Program-made: the position numbers and the translations under genes
The notes under the pieces: model-generated
The model's input: the letters and a program-made list of their open reading frames with translations, nothing else
Databases searched by the model: none
What the model was told of the DNA's origin: nothing
From: Neolentinus lepideus HHB14362 ss-1
Lineage: Eukaryota; Basidiomycota; Agaricomycetes; Gloeophyllales; Gloeophyllaceae
Assembly (NCBI GenBank): GCA_001632425.1
Contig: KV425555.1
Coordinates: 516,795-580,794, forward strand
Direction of reading: 5' to 3'
DNA: 64,000 nt
Part shown: piece by piece, positions 12,856 through 24,039 of the stretch
How the letters are laid out: each line of letters starts with the position of its first letter
Numbering within the stretch: position 1 is the first letter of the stretch

Positions 12856-13964
12856 AAATGATGCGAGGCAGACTCGCGGCAAATTTGTGTTTATTCGAGG
12901 AATTGCAGCGTTTATTCGATCTAGTTCGATTAAATTCTATCTAGTTGGTAGGTATTCGATTCCTTTTTTGTTGGTTTTGACTGGGATTACAGTCCTGTAC
13001 ATGTCACGTTCTGGTTGCCGATCAAGCGCTAGCGTCCCCAAAGGTCATATACTATGGTCACGGACATCACAGCTGAACCGATCTGAGAAGCCCTGTCAGG
13101 TCTTCTAACCTTGTCTGACCTTATACTTCGATGTCGATATGTCAGTACATCCGGATCTCCACCTCCCGCTCTTGCTTAACTCAGGCAGCATATCGCACAC
13201 TTTGAGTGTAGTAGAGGACGAATGGAGCATCTGTGGCATGCAAAATCCTCCAGATAAGGGCAACGTCACACAAATCGTCTGGAGTGACTCTTCCTATGAA
13301 TGGGTAGTATGCCGGTCGCACAGGTGGCTGTCTGCGTGAATCCCGCGGCCACATGCCTCTACCACTAGATGGAAGAACAGTCTTCTCAACTGTTCGCCGT
13401 CTTCCATGACTTCGGGATGAGGGTGGCGAAGAACCGGTGAGGGTCCACTCTCCCTAACAATACGAGCGTCGTGCCTAGTTATATCCGACTCCTGGTAAAT
13501 ATTGCAGTGTGGCCCAGATCGCCACTGCTCTTCAAATCCCCTTGCCGATATTGGCGTCAAGGTAGCTGTCAGCTACAGGTGATGTCTCTCCAGATCCTTC
13601 TGGATGTAGTACAAATCCGTAAGCACTGCGTTATCAAGGGTCATAGTCTCTATTATGAGCCATGGCATCCCGTGAACAACGCCAACGATCTATGGAAAGT
13701 CAGGGTATGGTCACCCAATTTCTATCGGAACTGCTTGACATTCGTAATTAGATTTTGTACCCTGTGCCGGACATCGGGCCTACATCGTGATGTATCAGGC
13801 CATCGAGATGAGCACCAGACCCAGACAGTTGTCCACCTTCCCCTGGTTTGGTCAGCCTGCGGAGTAGATGCGATAACCTAGACTGCTCATGGTCCTCATA
13901 TAAACGATCGTGCGATACCTCTACCTCAATACCTAGAACTCGACGACTCCTTCACTTTCAGAGC
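12856..13964. other. Right gap flank and tyrosinase upstream region
   Basis: The first 110 bases (to about 12965) repeat the TTATTCGAT / GGTATTCGATT theme of the left gap flank, in the opposite sense. From there to 13964 I see only unsupported short frames. The tyrosinase promoter should lie in the last few hundred bases. Confidence 0.4.
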
Positions 13965-15593
13965 ATGTTTGAGATAGCAAATATTACCGTCTTGCTCCTG
14001 GCTCTTCTATCCTTGACGTTTGCGAGGGCAGATGAGACGGCAGAGGTCGTTCTCGCTGATGTCGAGAGCGGTTCGACTAGCACTCCATGCACAGCAACCA
14101 GTGTCAGAAAAGAATGGAGAACATTATCTCGCGATGAGCGAGCTGACTTCATCAGAGCTGCTAACGTACGTATTGGTCCGATATCTGACAATTACTAGAT
14201 AGCTCATATTGATGCTGCTTTCTAGTGCTTAGCCCGATTGCCTCATACTCCTGACTTAGAGCCCACAGTTTTCCCTAGTGACATACCTCCGGTGAATAAG
14301 TCGGGATCATATTACGATGGTAGTTCCGTCATATGACCTCGATCGACAGTGGCTGATTCGGATCGCCAGACTTCATTTATATCCATATGGATCTGAACAT
14401 GAAGGTATGCACTCATACGAGAAAAATTCGATATACCGCTCAACTTCAAGGGTAGATACATTACACTGGGCACTTCTTCCCCTGGCACCGGTGGTACATC
14501 AACACTTACGAGATGATCCTACGAGACAAATGTGGATTCCAGGGTCTGCTCCCGTATTGGAATTGGTCTATGGGTAAGTCCAGAATATGGTGCTATCCCT
14601 GGCTCTAATGCTTTTTACTTCTTACAAGATGCCACCGACTTCGAGGGCTCTGACTTCTGGAAGGATCCTGACCCAGTCAGCGGCCTAGGCGGCTGGGGCG
14701 ACCCCCACGATGACTACGCTGTCAAGGATGGTGGTCTTGCTGGTTTTCCCTTGTCATACCCGTCGCCGCACATATTGCGTCGCAACTTCACCTTGATGCC
14801 GTACCTCAACTCCCCATGGCCGTGGTCTACCGACCCCCACTTCTATGGCAATAATAGTTTCACCATTGAAGAAGTGTCGAAGATGATCAACGGTTTTACC
14901 GGAGACTACATTGGATTACAGACATGTTTGGCCAAATTCCAGGTGGGTCGAAGCGGTATTACTATTCAGCGGACGATATTCAACTGCGGCTGTACAGGGC
15001 TCGCATAACAGCCTTCATTTTATTGTCGGAGGGTTCATGTCTTTCCCAATCGCCCCATTACGTCCAATTAACTGTGTTATCTAGTGACCTCGGTGGAACT
15101 TGTCCATGGGACGCTCCTTCGGACTGTGTGCCTGGGCCTACGTTTTCAGTCAACGGTAAGAAGCCGTCTTAGATTTAAACCCAGATCCATAGACGTTTGA
15201 CATCGCTTGACCTTACAGACCCAATATTCTTTTTTCATCATGCGGTAATATTATCTCGTCTTTGCGTCTCCTATTTGATCCTAATTAGTAATGTTGTAGA
15301 TGGTTGACAAAATCTGGCACGATTGGCAGAACAGAGACCTTGCGAATTTTTGGCAATTCGGCGGTGGAAGCGTTTCCGTTCTTGAAGATTGGCCCCAATT
15401 CCAAAAGTACCCAACGGGTGCTCCGCCAATGATGGATGTAAGTTAGAACTAACTCACTTGGAAGTAACAATGGATTAATACAGAACTCGCACAGTTGAAC
15501 ACTAAGATAATGACCGACGGAATGTTCCCCGAAATAACAGTCCGCGACGTAATGAACACTACTGGTGGCTATTTGTGTTATGTCTACCAGTAA
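13965..15593 (+). CDS. Tyrosinase (short secreted type)
   Basis: This is a type-3 copper oxidase that would hydroxylate monophenols and oxidise diphenols to quinones. The start at 13965 gives a signal peptide (ITVLLLALLSLTFARADE). The CuA site is complete: DFIYIHMDLN (exon near 14370), then IHYTGHFFPWHRWY (near 14460-14500). The CuB site is also complete: GSHNSLHFIVGGDLGGTCPW (near 15000-15110), then DPIFFFHHAMVDKIW (near 15222-15320). Nine short introns can be placed with GT-AG ends, some splitting codons exactly as the family requires (for example GAT G / AC inside YYDDF). The protein ends GGYLCYVYQ with TAA at 15591-15593, so it lacks the C-terminal blocking domain of the long mushroom tyrosinases. 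All copper histidines are present and no break was seen. Confidence 0.92.
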
Positions 15594-17241
15594 GTACGTC
15601 TATTGAGGATCGTACTGTATCTTTGTGTGTACGACACCCACGTTTGCGTAATACACCTACATCATGCGAACATCCTGTTTTCTAATATATATAGAGATAC
15701 ATCGAAAAGCTGTTGTGAACCTAGTGGAAGACATATCAACCGTCACAAAACAACTTTGATGCCGGTGAATCGCAAGGTCGCCGGCCCACTCTGCATCTGC
15801 AGTCACGACTTGCAGCGGGACCTAATGGATTCACAGATCTCGGTGAAATTCGAAACAAACTCCCAATACTTCTCTGAGGCATTCGACCGGCTAGACCTAA
15901 CGCGAGAGCCCCAACTGATGAGAGCGTCAGCTCTTTAGTCAACCTTACGATGGGTAGTCAGTGGGAGGAGCATAAATAAGCGTTTGGGTTTATGAAATAA
16001 CACGTGAACGTAATAAATTCAAATTTAATCCCAGTTAAATTCATTTTAAACCTTTGTTTCGCTGGTAATTAATTATATGTAATGAGGTACGGAAATTTCC
16101 GACATCGTCGGACGTCCTTTCGGGATCACAATTTGAAATGAGGTTTATCGTTAAAGTTCGTCGATGCCCAAGGCAATCCGTCTCATGATACGTCGTTCTA
16201 ACCAGTAATCTCAATATCCTGGATAGCTGACTACTGTCGGACCGGAAAAGCTGCCCGTGGTTGGCCGCCATTCAGGCCGTCTCTCCATCGCGATTCTCAG
16301 AGCGGGTGGAAGTGCGCTGGCGCCCGACAGTTTCTCTTTGCTTACATGAGGCTTGCTCGTGTCTGTCCACTTCCAATAGACAGTCGCTGGGGTGGCCTAT
16401 TGCATCGCAAGGCCGAGAGGTCGACGGAACGTCAATCAGAGTATTCAGCGTCCTAACAAATGATCCAGTGCATTATCAGTATAATTGTCTGGTGGTCGTT
16501 CAGACTGTTAATAAGCTACTTAATCTCTTTCCTGGTGAGGAGGTTCATCGCCGACCGAGACGTAACTCTGTGCTCCTGAGGCTCAGATCCAGCCCGTCAT
16601 TCCCGCAGCCTGTCACGGTTCCTTCATCATCCTAAGATTCACGGACATGCGCTTGTTGCACACTTTTCTGTAAGGATGCGAACCTGTTTGGCCGTCTCTA
16701 CCTCATAACCACCAATCCCGAATATTACAAGCATTATTTGGTGAATAAATCTCGGTCTGAGGTTATTCGATATCTGCGTGATGGTGTGTTCAGTTACATT
16801 TCGATCAGATATCCATTTTAATCATATTTTAATCCTTTTTAGACCATTTTTCAATTATAATGGGGTACGGAAATTTCCGACAGAAGTAGAAAATTCCTGT
16901 CACACTGACGAACATCGACACTTTCGTTTTCTGTCACAGGAAGGCCTATCCTCCCCTACGGCGTCGATATCAATACGCTTCTGTTGGTCGACCAGCAATG
17001 ATGAGAGGAAAACTTTTCCTTGCGTTCTCGAGTTTGCCATTAATGTGGCTATTTGAGATCTGTTGACATTTATTTGGTTGTGGAGGCAAGAGGCGCCACG
17101 TCAGTCACAGCTGTTTCCTTTCGACCTCCACGTAGTCCACGTCTCCTCCGCAGTTCCAGGCTTGTACAAGACAGCCATTCCTTTCTGTCTTAACCCATCT
17201 ACACGTCTGTCAACGTATCACCTCTCTGACGACACGACATC
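15594..17241. other. Intergenic region with a duplicated palindromic 18-mer
   Basis: No gene recognised in 1.65 kb. The same 18-mer, GGTACGGAAATTTCCGAC, occurs at 16086-16103 and 16864-16881. Each copy sits at the 3' end of an AT-rich stretch that starts with variants of TTTTAATC and AATTATA. The core CGGAAATTTCCG is a perfect palindrome. The last few hundred bases are the promoter and 5' UTR of the bZIP gene. Confidence 0.5.
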
Positions 17242-18338
17242 ATGGACAACTCATTCATCGACCCAATATCTTTGTCACTCCCATCACCATCAGACAGTAC
17301 TTCTACAGTTCCATCCGTTCCCGACAGTCATGCGGAAGGACCTTCGCGCAAGCGTCAAAGGTCTGATGGAACCAGCGAGGAGCGTAGAGAGGCGCGCATG
17401 CACCGTAATCGCATAGCAGCCCAGAATTCCCGCGACAAGCGTAAGGCCCAGTTTACCTTCCTCGAGCGTCGCGTTGCGGAACTAGAGGAGGAGAACAGAC
17501 AGTTACGCGCCAGTCTGGGTGTACAAGGAATAGCTACGATGCAGGGGAACGTCATGACAGATCAAGAAAAGAAGAAAGCGAGGGATCGGGAGAACGAAGA
17601 GTTGAAGGAAAGGATTAAGACCCTTGAGAAAGGCTGGGAAACTGTCATCAAAGCCCTGGCCTCCCAAGGCCTGTCCACAGGCCTGCCATTCACTCCATCT
17701 ACTCCCGCCTCAAAACCCGAAACATCCACATCCACTCTTCCTGTCATCGTCCCCTCATCACCGGTCTATCCCATATCACCCGCCCTATCCAACACGTCCG
17801 CCCTGCCTAGTCCAGGTCCACTATACGCTGACGGATCAGACTTCACTCGCCACTCAGCACGGGTGGCGACCATCGACCCAACTTCGATGTCCCTGCAGCG
17901 GGTGAAGTGCAGTCCAACCAGCAAGTTAGTGTCCTCGAGACTACGGCGCAAACCCTTCCCACAAACACGACCACGACATCTGTCATTGACGAATCAGCTA
18001 TGGACAATCTGTTCCGCGAGATCCTCGTTGATCCTCCGACGTCAGCATTTTCTCCTGACGTATCGCCAGCGCTTGTCGAATATCAAGTCCCTTCCTACCC
18101 ATCGACATCACCGGTCACGACCGCGGCGCAAATAACTCAATCACCCGTCGTGAATGTTGAAGACTGGGAACGTGAACAGGAGATGCAGAGACTGCTGGAC
18201 CTGTTACCCAGTGTCCAGGGAGAGGGACCCACCGATAGCGCTGAATTCATCTCGAGTCTCGACTTCGATATCGATGGATGGGATATGGACAGCGTCCTCG
18301 TACAGTCGTCGGTCTCAAGTCAGCTTGGCGTCTTTTGA
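17242..18338 (+). CDS. XBP1/HAC1-like bZIP transcription factor of the unfolded protein response
   Basis: The ATG at 17242 opens a Ser/Pro-rich leader. A bZIP follows: basic region MHRNRIAAQNSRDKRKAQFT (about residues 53-72), then ERRVAELEEENRQLRASLG. The basic region resembles animal XBP1 (NRVAAQTARDRKK). The frame that carries the bZIP runs on to 18135 as a basic, Arg-rich tail (297 aa). The other frame (to the stop at 18336-18338) encodes an acidic tail with WEREQEMQRLLDLLP and SSLDFDIDGWDMDSVL, typical of an activation domain. Joining the two needs removal of 2 nt modulo 3, as in the HAC1, XBP1 and CIB1/HXL1 introns cut by IRE1. No spliceosomal-size intron does it, but CTG^CAG at 17893-17898 starts a candidate intron. 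The spliced protein would be about 356-360 aa. The family call is strong; the exact intron is inferred. Confidence 0.85.
17896..17921 (+). other. Candidate IRE1-type non-spliceosomal intron
   Basis: The bases around 17893 read CTG^CAG, the CNG^CAG type of site cut by IRE1. A 7-nt loop CTGCAGC can be closed by TCC with GGG, extended by wobble pairs. Two 3' cuts restore the acidic frame: after GTG at 17909 (14 nt removed) or after CCAG at 17921 (26 nt removed, then CAAG). GT-AG within the same span would be only 20 nt (17902-17921), too short for the spliceosome. All options are 2 modulo 3. The 3' stem is weaker (AAC/GTT around CAGCAA), so the exact 3' cut is open. Confidence 0.65.
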
Positions 18339-18930
18339 AGGATCCCCCATTTTCGTCCATTGTTGTCTATATGTTATCTCTGTTTTCGCCCTATTTATTC
18401 CCAGTTCTTTTGGTCATCGGACGGTTGTTTTCTTTTCTCCTACTATAGATACTTCTAAGGGGGCACACTTGATTCGTTGTCATTCTTCTTGGTCTCGGTT
18501 CGCTCTTTGCCACTCCATTGTTTTCGGTGCTTTCGTATGTTTCGATGCTGTCTCCTTTCTGTTGTTACCGCACTTTCTCCTCTTCGGGGTTGACGAAGGT
18601 TGCTGTAGCCTTAGATAGTGAGCGCTTGGGACATACGGGATCACTGTCTTCGTTGTCTGTGGTCGCGTAGCTTGTACCGGGTCGAGTCGTAGGGTAATTG
18701 ATGATTTACGTGTCGCGGACTGAACTTGTGCGAACGCCGATAGGAATTTACACCTAGTAATACGAATACACAGCTAATAGGATAAAGATATGTCACTGGG
18801 CATTTGACTAGGATAACAAGAGCGAAAAAATAACAACATCGAACGTGCTCATATAAACACTGATTTTAGTGGGCTTCGCCAAGTGCCGCATCCGTACCAC
18901 GGACTGAAAGCTAGGAGACGTGATATTGGG
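18339..18930. other. 3' UTR of the bZIP gene and convergent intergenic region
   Basis: About 590 bp of T-rich sequence follow the bZIP stop codon, ending at the CHZ1 stop codon on the other strand. The stretch 18350-18600 is strongly pyrimidine-rich, as a long 3' UTR might be. No gene was recognised. Confidence 0.4.
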
Positions 18931-19230
18931 CTAATCCTTCATATCAACGTCATTGGCTGCGAAAGATTCTTCTTCCTCTTCGTCCTTGTCCTCGGGCTTC
19001 AGACCTGCCTTGGCCAGCGCTTCAGCGGAAGTGTAGTCCACCTTGACGCCGCGAGTCCTGCGGCCACCTGTGATGATGGCGGAGGGATCAATTTCTTCCA
19101 GGCTGTCATCCTGCAATCGCGACAGTCAGACACCAGACTTAGGCTCCCAAGACAAAGCGTGAAAGTAAAGCTGAAGAGCGCGGGTTACGGTCATAGGGGA
19201 GATGGAAGGCTCACCTCTTCCTCTTCCTCT

Positions 19231-19263
<33 letters not shown>

Positions 19264-19470
19264 TCGTCGTCCTCGTCGTCTTCCATCTCGACGTCAGGCT
19301 GGACGGACTTGCCCTTGCCCTTGTCCTTGCCCTTGCCCTTGTCCGCGGACGGGCTAGCGAAATACGCGTCGCTGGAACATGATGAGGCACTTGCGCAGAG
19401 CACCGTCAGGCGGAAATAAAACGTACCCCGCACCAGTCGTAGTGCCTGCAGTAGTCGCGTCGGTAGACAT
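18931..19470 (-). CDS. CHZ1: CHZ1-type H2A.Z histone chaperone
   Basis: A small acidic nuclear protein. The start ATG at 19470-19468 gives MSTDATTAGTTTGAG. An intron follows (GTACGT donor), then DAYFASPSADKGKGKDKGKG and an uninterrupted run of about 20 Asp/Glu residues. After a second intron comes the diagnostic CHZ motif EEIDPSAIITGGRRTRGVKV, followed by DYTSAEALAKAGL. The protein ends VDMKD at 18931. CHZ domains bind H2A.Z-H2B dimers and deliver them to the SWR1 complex. The acid run is coded by a GAG/GAA microsatellite and may vary in length. An ACGCGT box lies 53 bp upstream of the start. Confidence 0.85.
19215..19284 (-). repeat. GAG/GAA trinucleotide tract coding poly-Asp/Glu in CHZ1
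   Basis: On the plus strand the stretch is an almost pure TCC/TCT run, then TCG/TCC repeats. It lies inside the exon that ends at the GTGAG donor at 19214-19210 and is read as Glu, then Asp. Confidence 0.8.
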
Positions 19471-19522
19471 GGTGGAAAGCTCTTAGTGAAGAGGTCGAGA
19501 CGCGGTAGTGGCGGTTGGAAAT

Positions 19523-19528
19523 ACGCGT
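19523..19528. promoter_or_regulatory. ACGCGT box upstream of CHZ1
   Basis: A perfect MluI cell-cycle box (ACGCGT) 53 bp upstream of the CHZ1 start. In yeasts this box binds MBF and gives S-phase expression, which would fit a histone chaperone. A single 6-mer can be chance. Confidence 0.3.
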
Positions 19529-21574
19529 CGAGGCTCGCGATGCTTCACATCGCTTGATGCCGAGCGGATTTTAAACGTTCAAGCGCTTAAGCGCTCATAG
19601 ACGAACGCTCAGCGCTCAGCGGCAGATATTTTCCTTTCTTTTCACCCCATGCTGCTCGCCTAGAAATTTCCACTCCGTCGTTCAAGCTCGACTTTTTGAA
19701 CTCTTGGGTCCCACGTATTTTTTTTTGGCGACATCTGGGGCCGAGACCATCTGGATGATCCACAAGTTCTACTCATGACTAGACAGGCGGGTTCATGGGC
19801 CTGTAGATCAGTAAACTTGTGTGATATGGACACGCTCATTACTACTCCGCATGTCCGATGAAGCTTCCAGAAAGTCCAGCGTTTCGGTTGTAGTAAGCCG
19901 TAGGCATTGTGAGAGGCCACACTGAGGTCACATTGCCGCAGTTTCGCGGCTAGGCTATGAATACATCGACCAGGCAATCGCTGTTTTCGTCCGGGCGTTA
20001 ACATTGCTCGACTTTGACAAGCGCTCGGTGAGCATCCACTTTCCTGGAGAATTATTCTGTATGATTTGTGAACGGTTACCGGCTTTTCTTGCTGACTATT
20101 CACTGGTAGTTATTTACAATGTCACATCGGTGACATCAAGGGGCGACGCACATTTACTTTGTGTCGGCGCCACGCAACCCCTGGCGGAAGGCACGGATTT
20201 CACCAGTGCATCTTGCTGTGTGGATCATCCGTTGCCAGAGCCGTGTGCTGTACGTTTCCGCGGATCGACCGGTCCACATCAGACTCAGTGCACCCACCAT
20301 GTACATCCAGGACCAGTACTCCTCCTGCCGAAAAGATAAATCGTTTTTCGTGCTCCGGTGATATCACACCGTCGACGGTGAGTAACGTCAACCCATTTTT
20401 ACGGCCCTGTCATCCACTCACTTTTCCTTACGGCCTGTTAGTAGTACCATGATCGAACTACGCGTCGAGCACGCTTTTTGAACTACTGAAAAGGGGCCTT
20501 TCTCCGGTCCCGATACCGGTGGTGGTTCGTACAATTCGCGGTCCCGGTAGGTTCGCGCATGCGTTCTGATTGGTTGCGTTCCTTCTACTCACAATCCGCG
20601 TATGTCCTCGGATCTACCTGACGGCGGATTGCGGCCAAGTTGGTCTGGAAGCTCGCAGTGACATTTACTGACACAGCGGCGACTAGCGAGGTCCAATGGA
20701 TTCATGCAACGTGCATGGACTGGCGGCTCGACAGTGACTGATGATTTGCTTGTGTTCAAGAACAGTCAGTTTCACCGGATGGAATATGTGATGGACGCTC
20801 TGCTAGTGTCCGCTGCGGACATGTCCGCATGACAGTCACCTTCAGTAGCAATCCACGTTATCACCGCCGATGTAACGTTCAACGTTCGAAGCTGGATTGG
20901 GAGAACAAAGGTGGTATTATACACTGCCGCCAGAGAGTCGCGAAGATCCAGGAACGATCGTGGAAAGTGGAAAGGCTATCACGGCGCCGAGATCAAATTG
21001 TACCCTCTCGCTAGCTGCGGGCCGAATCGCAGTTAGGTACCTCGTCCAGGTCCAATCATTCATCGTCAATCATAATCTGAGACGCCCGCAGACATCTCAC
21101 TGCAGCTCGAGTGCATCCATATCTTCTGCGATATCATGCTTTAGATACATAAACGGCGCCGTTGGCACCGGTGTTTTCTGAGAACATTTACGTATAACAT
21201 ACGTAGTCATCTAATGGGCGCGTATACTAAGCCGTGGGCGCCGGAGCCGGTAAATTCGAGTCGCAGGGTGAGACGAGCGCTGTCCCTGCGATAGACTCGT
21301 ATTTCTGAACGCTCTCGTTGGGTACTCGTCTTGCATCCATACGTTCTGCTGCACGGTAGCTGCAACTTGTGCAAGAGACTGTGACTTGGCTCTGGCTGCC
21401 AGACTGGCAGCACTGCTTGGGCCACGTGCCATCATATCAGCGGGATCGGCGAAACAGCGCGCGCGGTCTTGTACCTCCGTTGCTAGTGACAACGAGGAAA
21501 AAGCGCCTTATGGGGATCGCTATACCGTAGAAAAATTCTTATAGCGCTCACGACCGGGTTCGACAACGACGACA
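19529..21574. other. Intergenic region, no gene recognised
   Basis: Two kilobases with no family motif on either strand. At 19570-19625 there is a cluster of overlapping AGCGCT and AGCGCTT palindromes. The minus frame 21211-21492 (93 aa, Ala/Gln-rich) is the best short candidate, but nothing supports it as a gene. Confidence 0.4.
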
Positions 21575-23503
21575 ATGGTCAAGGGCACCATCACTCCCTT
21601 CACCCTCACGCGTCCAACGACGTCCCCCGACTCCTTCGAATCTCTAGCCCGCACGAACCTTAGGACCAACTCCTCATCCTCAGTCTTTCCTTTTCGTCTT
21701 AGTTTTGATTCATCAAAGATACAGAGGGACCCGCTTCTCACACTCACGCTGTCCACTCCATCATTCCTCGATACAGCCATAACTGATGAACTCACCAACA
21801 AGCCTGTCTATGTTATCGAGACGTCTGGCAGGACCACCTCCATCCTGCGCGCCAACACTGCCCAGGGCGGGTATATCAAGGCAGCTTCTATCAGATGGCC
21901 CAATCCCGAGAAAGGAAAGGGCAAGAAGAAGGCAAGCATCAATGACATCTTGGTACGGATAGGCAAGAGCAGCTGGCTGGGTTCCGAGGAGTTTCTCGTC
22001 TTTGGAACAACATTTACGTAGGTCATCCTGCTCGATCTCTCTTACTACTGCTGAGATCACTCAGCGACCCGTTACCTAGTACCAGGAAGTTCATGATCCA
22101 GGACTACCCAGATCGGCTGAAGTGGAAGCATGTCGGGTCCCATTATCACGTATGTTGTCTCTCACTTTGATGCAGTGCGTTTGCTGATCGCACTGGAGTG
22201 TGTCACAAGCGCCTTCAAGACCCCCGTTGCTATCTTAGAACCCTCTACATTAACAACTCCGACGCGGATCAAAGTGTTCGAAACCCTGTTCAAGAGGGGG
22301 GACGGACCAAAGGTTGATTACCGCGCTATTCCAATCGTTTTGATTGATCACTTGATCGTCACGGCGTTTCTGCTATTGACCGATGTCGAGGAATGGGAGA
22401 AGACAGGCATGGCTGAAGCGTACGAGGAGCGCACAGAAGGCAGGTCGCCTTCGCCTACGACACCTGGACCCAGCTCTGGCGCTTCCGCTGAATCATTACG
22501 AAGGTGGCAAGCGCTCATCCGCGGCTCGTTCATTCCTCCCCCTCGTTCAGCCCGCGATCGACCCTCTTCAAGTCGCAGCTCCGCGTCCCGGAGTCTTAAG
22601 AACCGCGCTTCGACAATTTTCGACTCGGGAATGTCGCAGTCATCTGGGTCGGACATACCAGGGCCTACATCGCCTGCTCGAGGCAATTGCGAGCATGACG
22701 ATAGCAGAGGGCGGACGCACTCATTCCTGGAGATGGTTACCCCTAAGATTCCGGCTCCAGAATACCACCAACCTCCAGAAAGTCCGCCTTCTGGTTCTCA
22801 CCCGCCAAGGTCCGTATCCATGTCAAACATGCCGACACCCAGCATTTCGACGGTAGGAACACTTGGTCGGCAGCGAAGAGAACTACCAACACCCCCTGTT
22901 GCGTTCTCACACCCGAGGCCGGATCAGCCATGGCTACATCACTCTTACTCGAATCAGTCTCTAGCTAGTCCAGTATACGAGCCATCTGTATCCGCGACTA
23001 ATGTCCTCTCCCCTATCTCAACGAACGCACCAACCACATTCTCCTTCGAACCCCAGTCATTGCATTCCGCCACCACCGGCTCTCCACAATCTCTTAACCC
23101 ACCGAGACTCCAGCTCCACCGCGCACACTCAATCACCTCTATGCGTTCTCCAGTAGAGCCTTCGCAAGAAGTCTCTAACGCAAATAACTCTTTGCCACCA
23201 AAACTGGCCCGCGAACGCCGGCGGACGCGTCGACCCGCGACTGCGCCGATGCGGAACTCGACCGCAAGACCGTTCGAAGATGGCCGTAGTCAGTTGGACA
23301 TGGGACACCAAGACGACCCCGAAAGGCTGGCGGCGACCCTGCGCGACCTGAACATGGTCACTATGCGCGACATGGGCATGACTCCAGACGAGATCGACCG
23401 TATCTATGACCAGCCGCCCCCGGCGTACGACGCCATCGACTTCTCCCTGCCCCGACTGCAGCCGCCGCCCCACCATACTCCTCGGCGCGATGGGCGGCGA
23501 TAA
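21575..23503 (+). CDS. DUF6593-like protein with long disordered tail
   Basis: Three exons: 21575-22017, 22065-22149 and 22199-23503. The first 190 residues resemble the DUF6593 domain of Agaricomycetes. Visible parts are NKPVYVIETSGRTTSILRA, IKAASIRWP, then a strand ending WLGSEEFLVFGTTFT, and DYPDRLKWKHVGSHYH before the last intron. A hydrophobic helix follows (IVLIDHLIVTAFLLLTDVEE), then about 320 residues of Ser/Pro-rich, probably disordered sequence. Near the C terminus are a short helix (LAATLRDLNMVTMRDMGM) and a PPAY motif, which WW domains of Rsp5/Nedd4 ligases bind. Molecular function is unknown. The intron ends keep the frame across both joins. Confidence 0.65.
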
Positions 23504-24029
23504 CACTCGGCTGTGTGAAGCCATATTCACCTACTACGACCAGTGCGGTCGCTCGAGGCCTCGCGGGTGTATGACCTCGACTGTTGTGATAGGTCACTTT
23601 CACGCCGCGTCGCCGCAACCTCGCCTGCTCCATCTGTCTGTCACTACCAATCGCATCAAATAATGCATTATACTGTACTATACAACTAAGCTCTCACGAC
23701 TTTCGTTCTCTTCTCTGGCATATATACCTGAAGGTCCAGCAAACCGGTTTTCGTCGCGCGCGACAGAACTTCCCCTCAATCTTTTACGCTGCTGTTTCTC
23801 TTCTGTCGTCGTTTCGTTGTCATTTAGGACCCGTGCTCATCCGATATATCACATACCTTGCATGCTTTGGAGTATAGTACTTATTAGAATATCCTAAAGG
23901 AATTGTAGCAACTGGGAAGATCCCAAGAAATATGGATTGAATACTAAAGAGTTGAAAAGAGCCCGGCCGGCATCGATAGACAACAGCAGAAGGATACGAA
24001 CTTGGTAAGTGTAGTAATTATAAGTGCGA
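23504..24029. other. Intergenic region
   Basis: The 3' flank of the DUF6593-like gene up to the outer edge of the left duplication arm. No gene recognised. Confidence 0.4.
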
Positions 24030-24039
24030 GCATGATTTT

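Noticed and set aside
12022..13108. Long open frames on both strands across 12022-13108
   Set aside because: They run through the N gap; the residues are undefined.
15594..15942. Extra 3' exon for the tyrosinase
   Set aside because: The frame ends CYVYQ with TAA at 15591-15593, a usual end for short fungal tyrosinases. GTAAGT overlapping the stop is probably chance.
19660..20103. 147-codon minus frame
   Set aside because: Cys/Arg/Ser-rich without pattern; no family resemblance or introns.
22150..22175. A 26-nt GT-AG intron in the DUF6593-like gene
   Set aside because: It is too short for the spliceosome and gives the wrong frame. The 49-nt intron 22150-22198 restores the frame and normal size.
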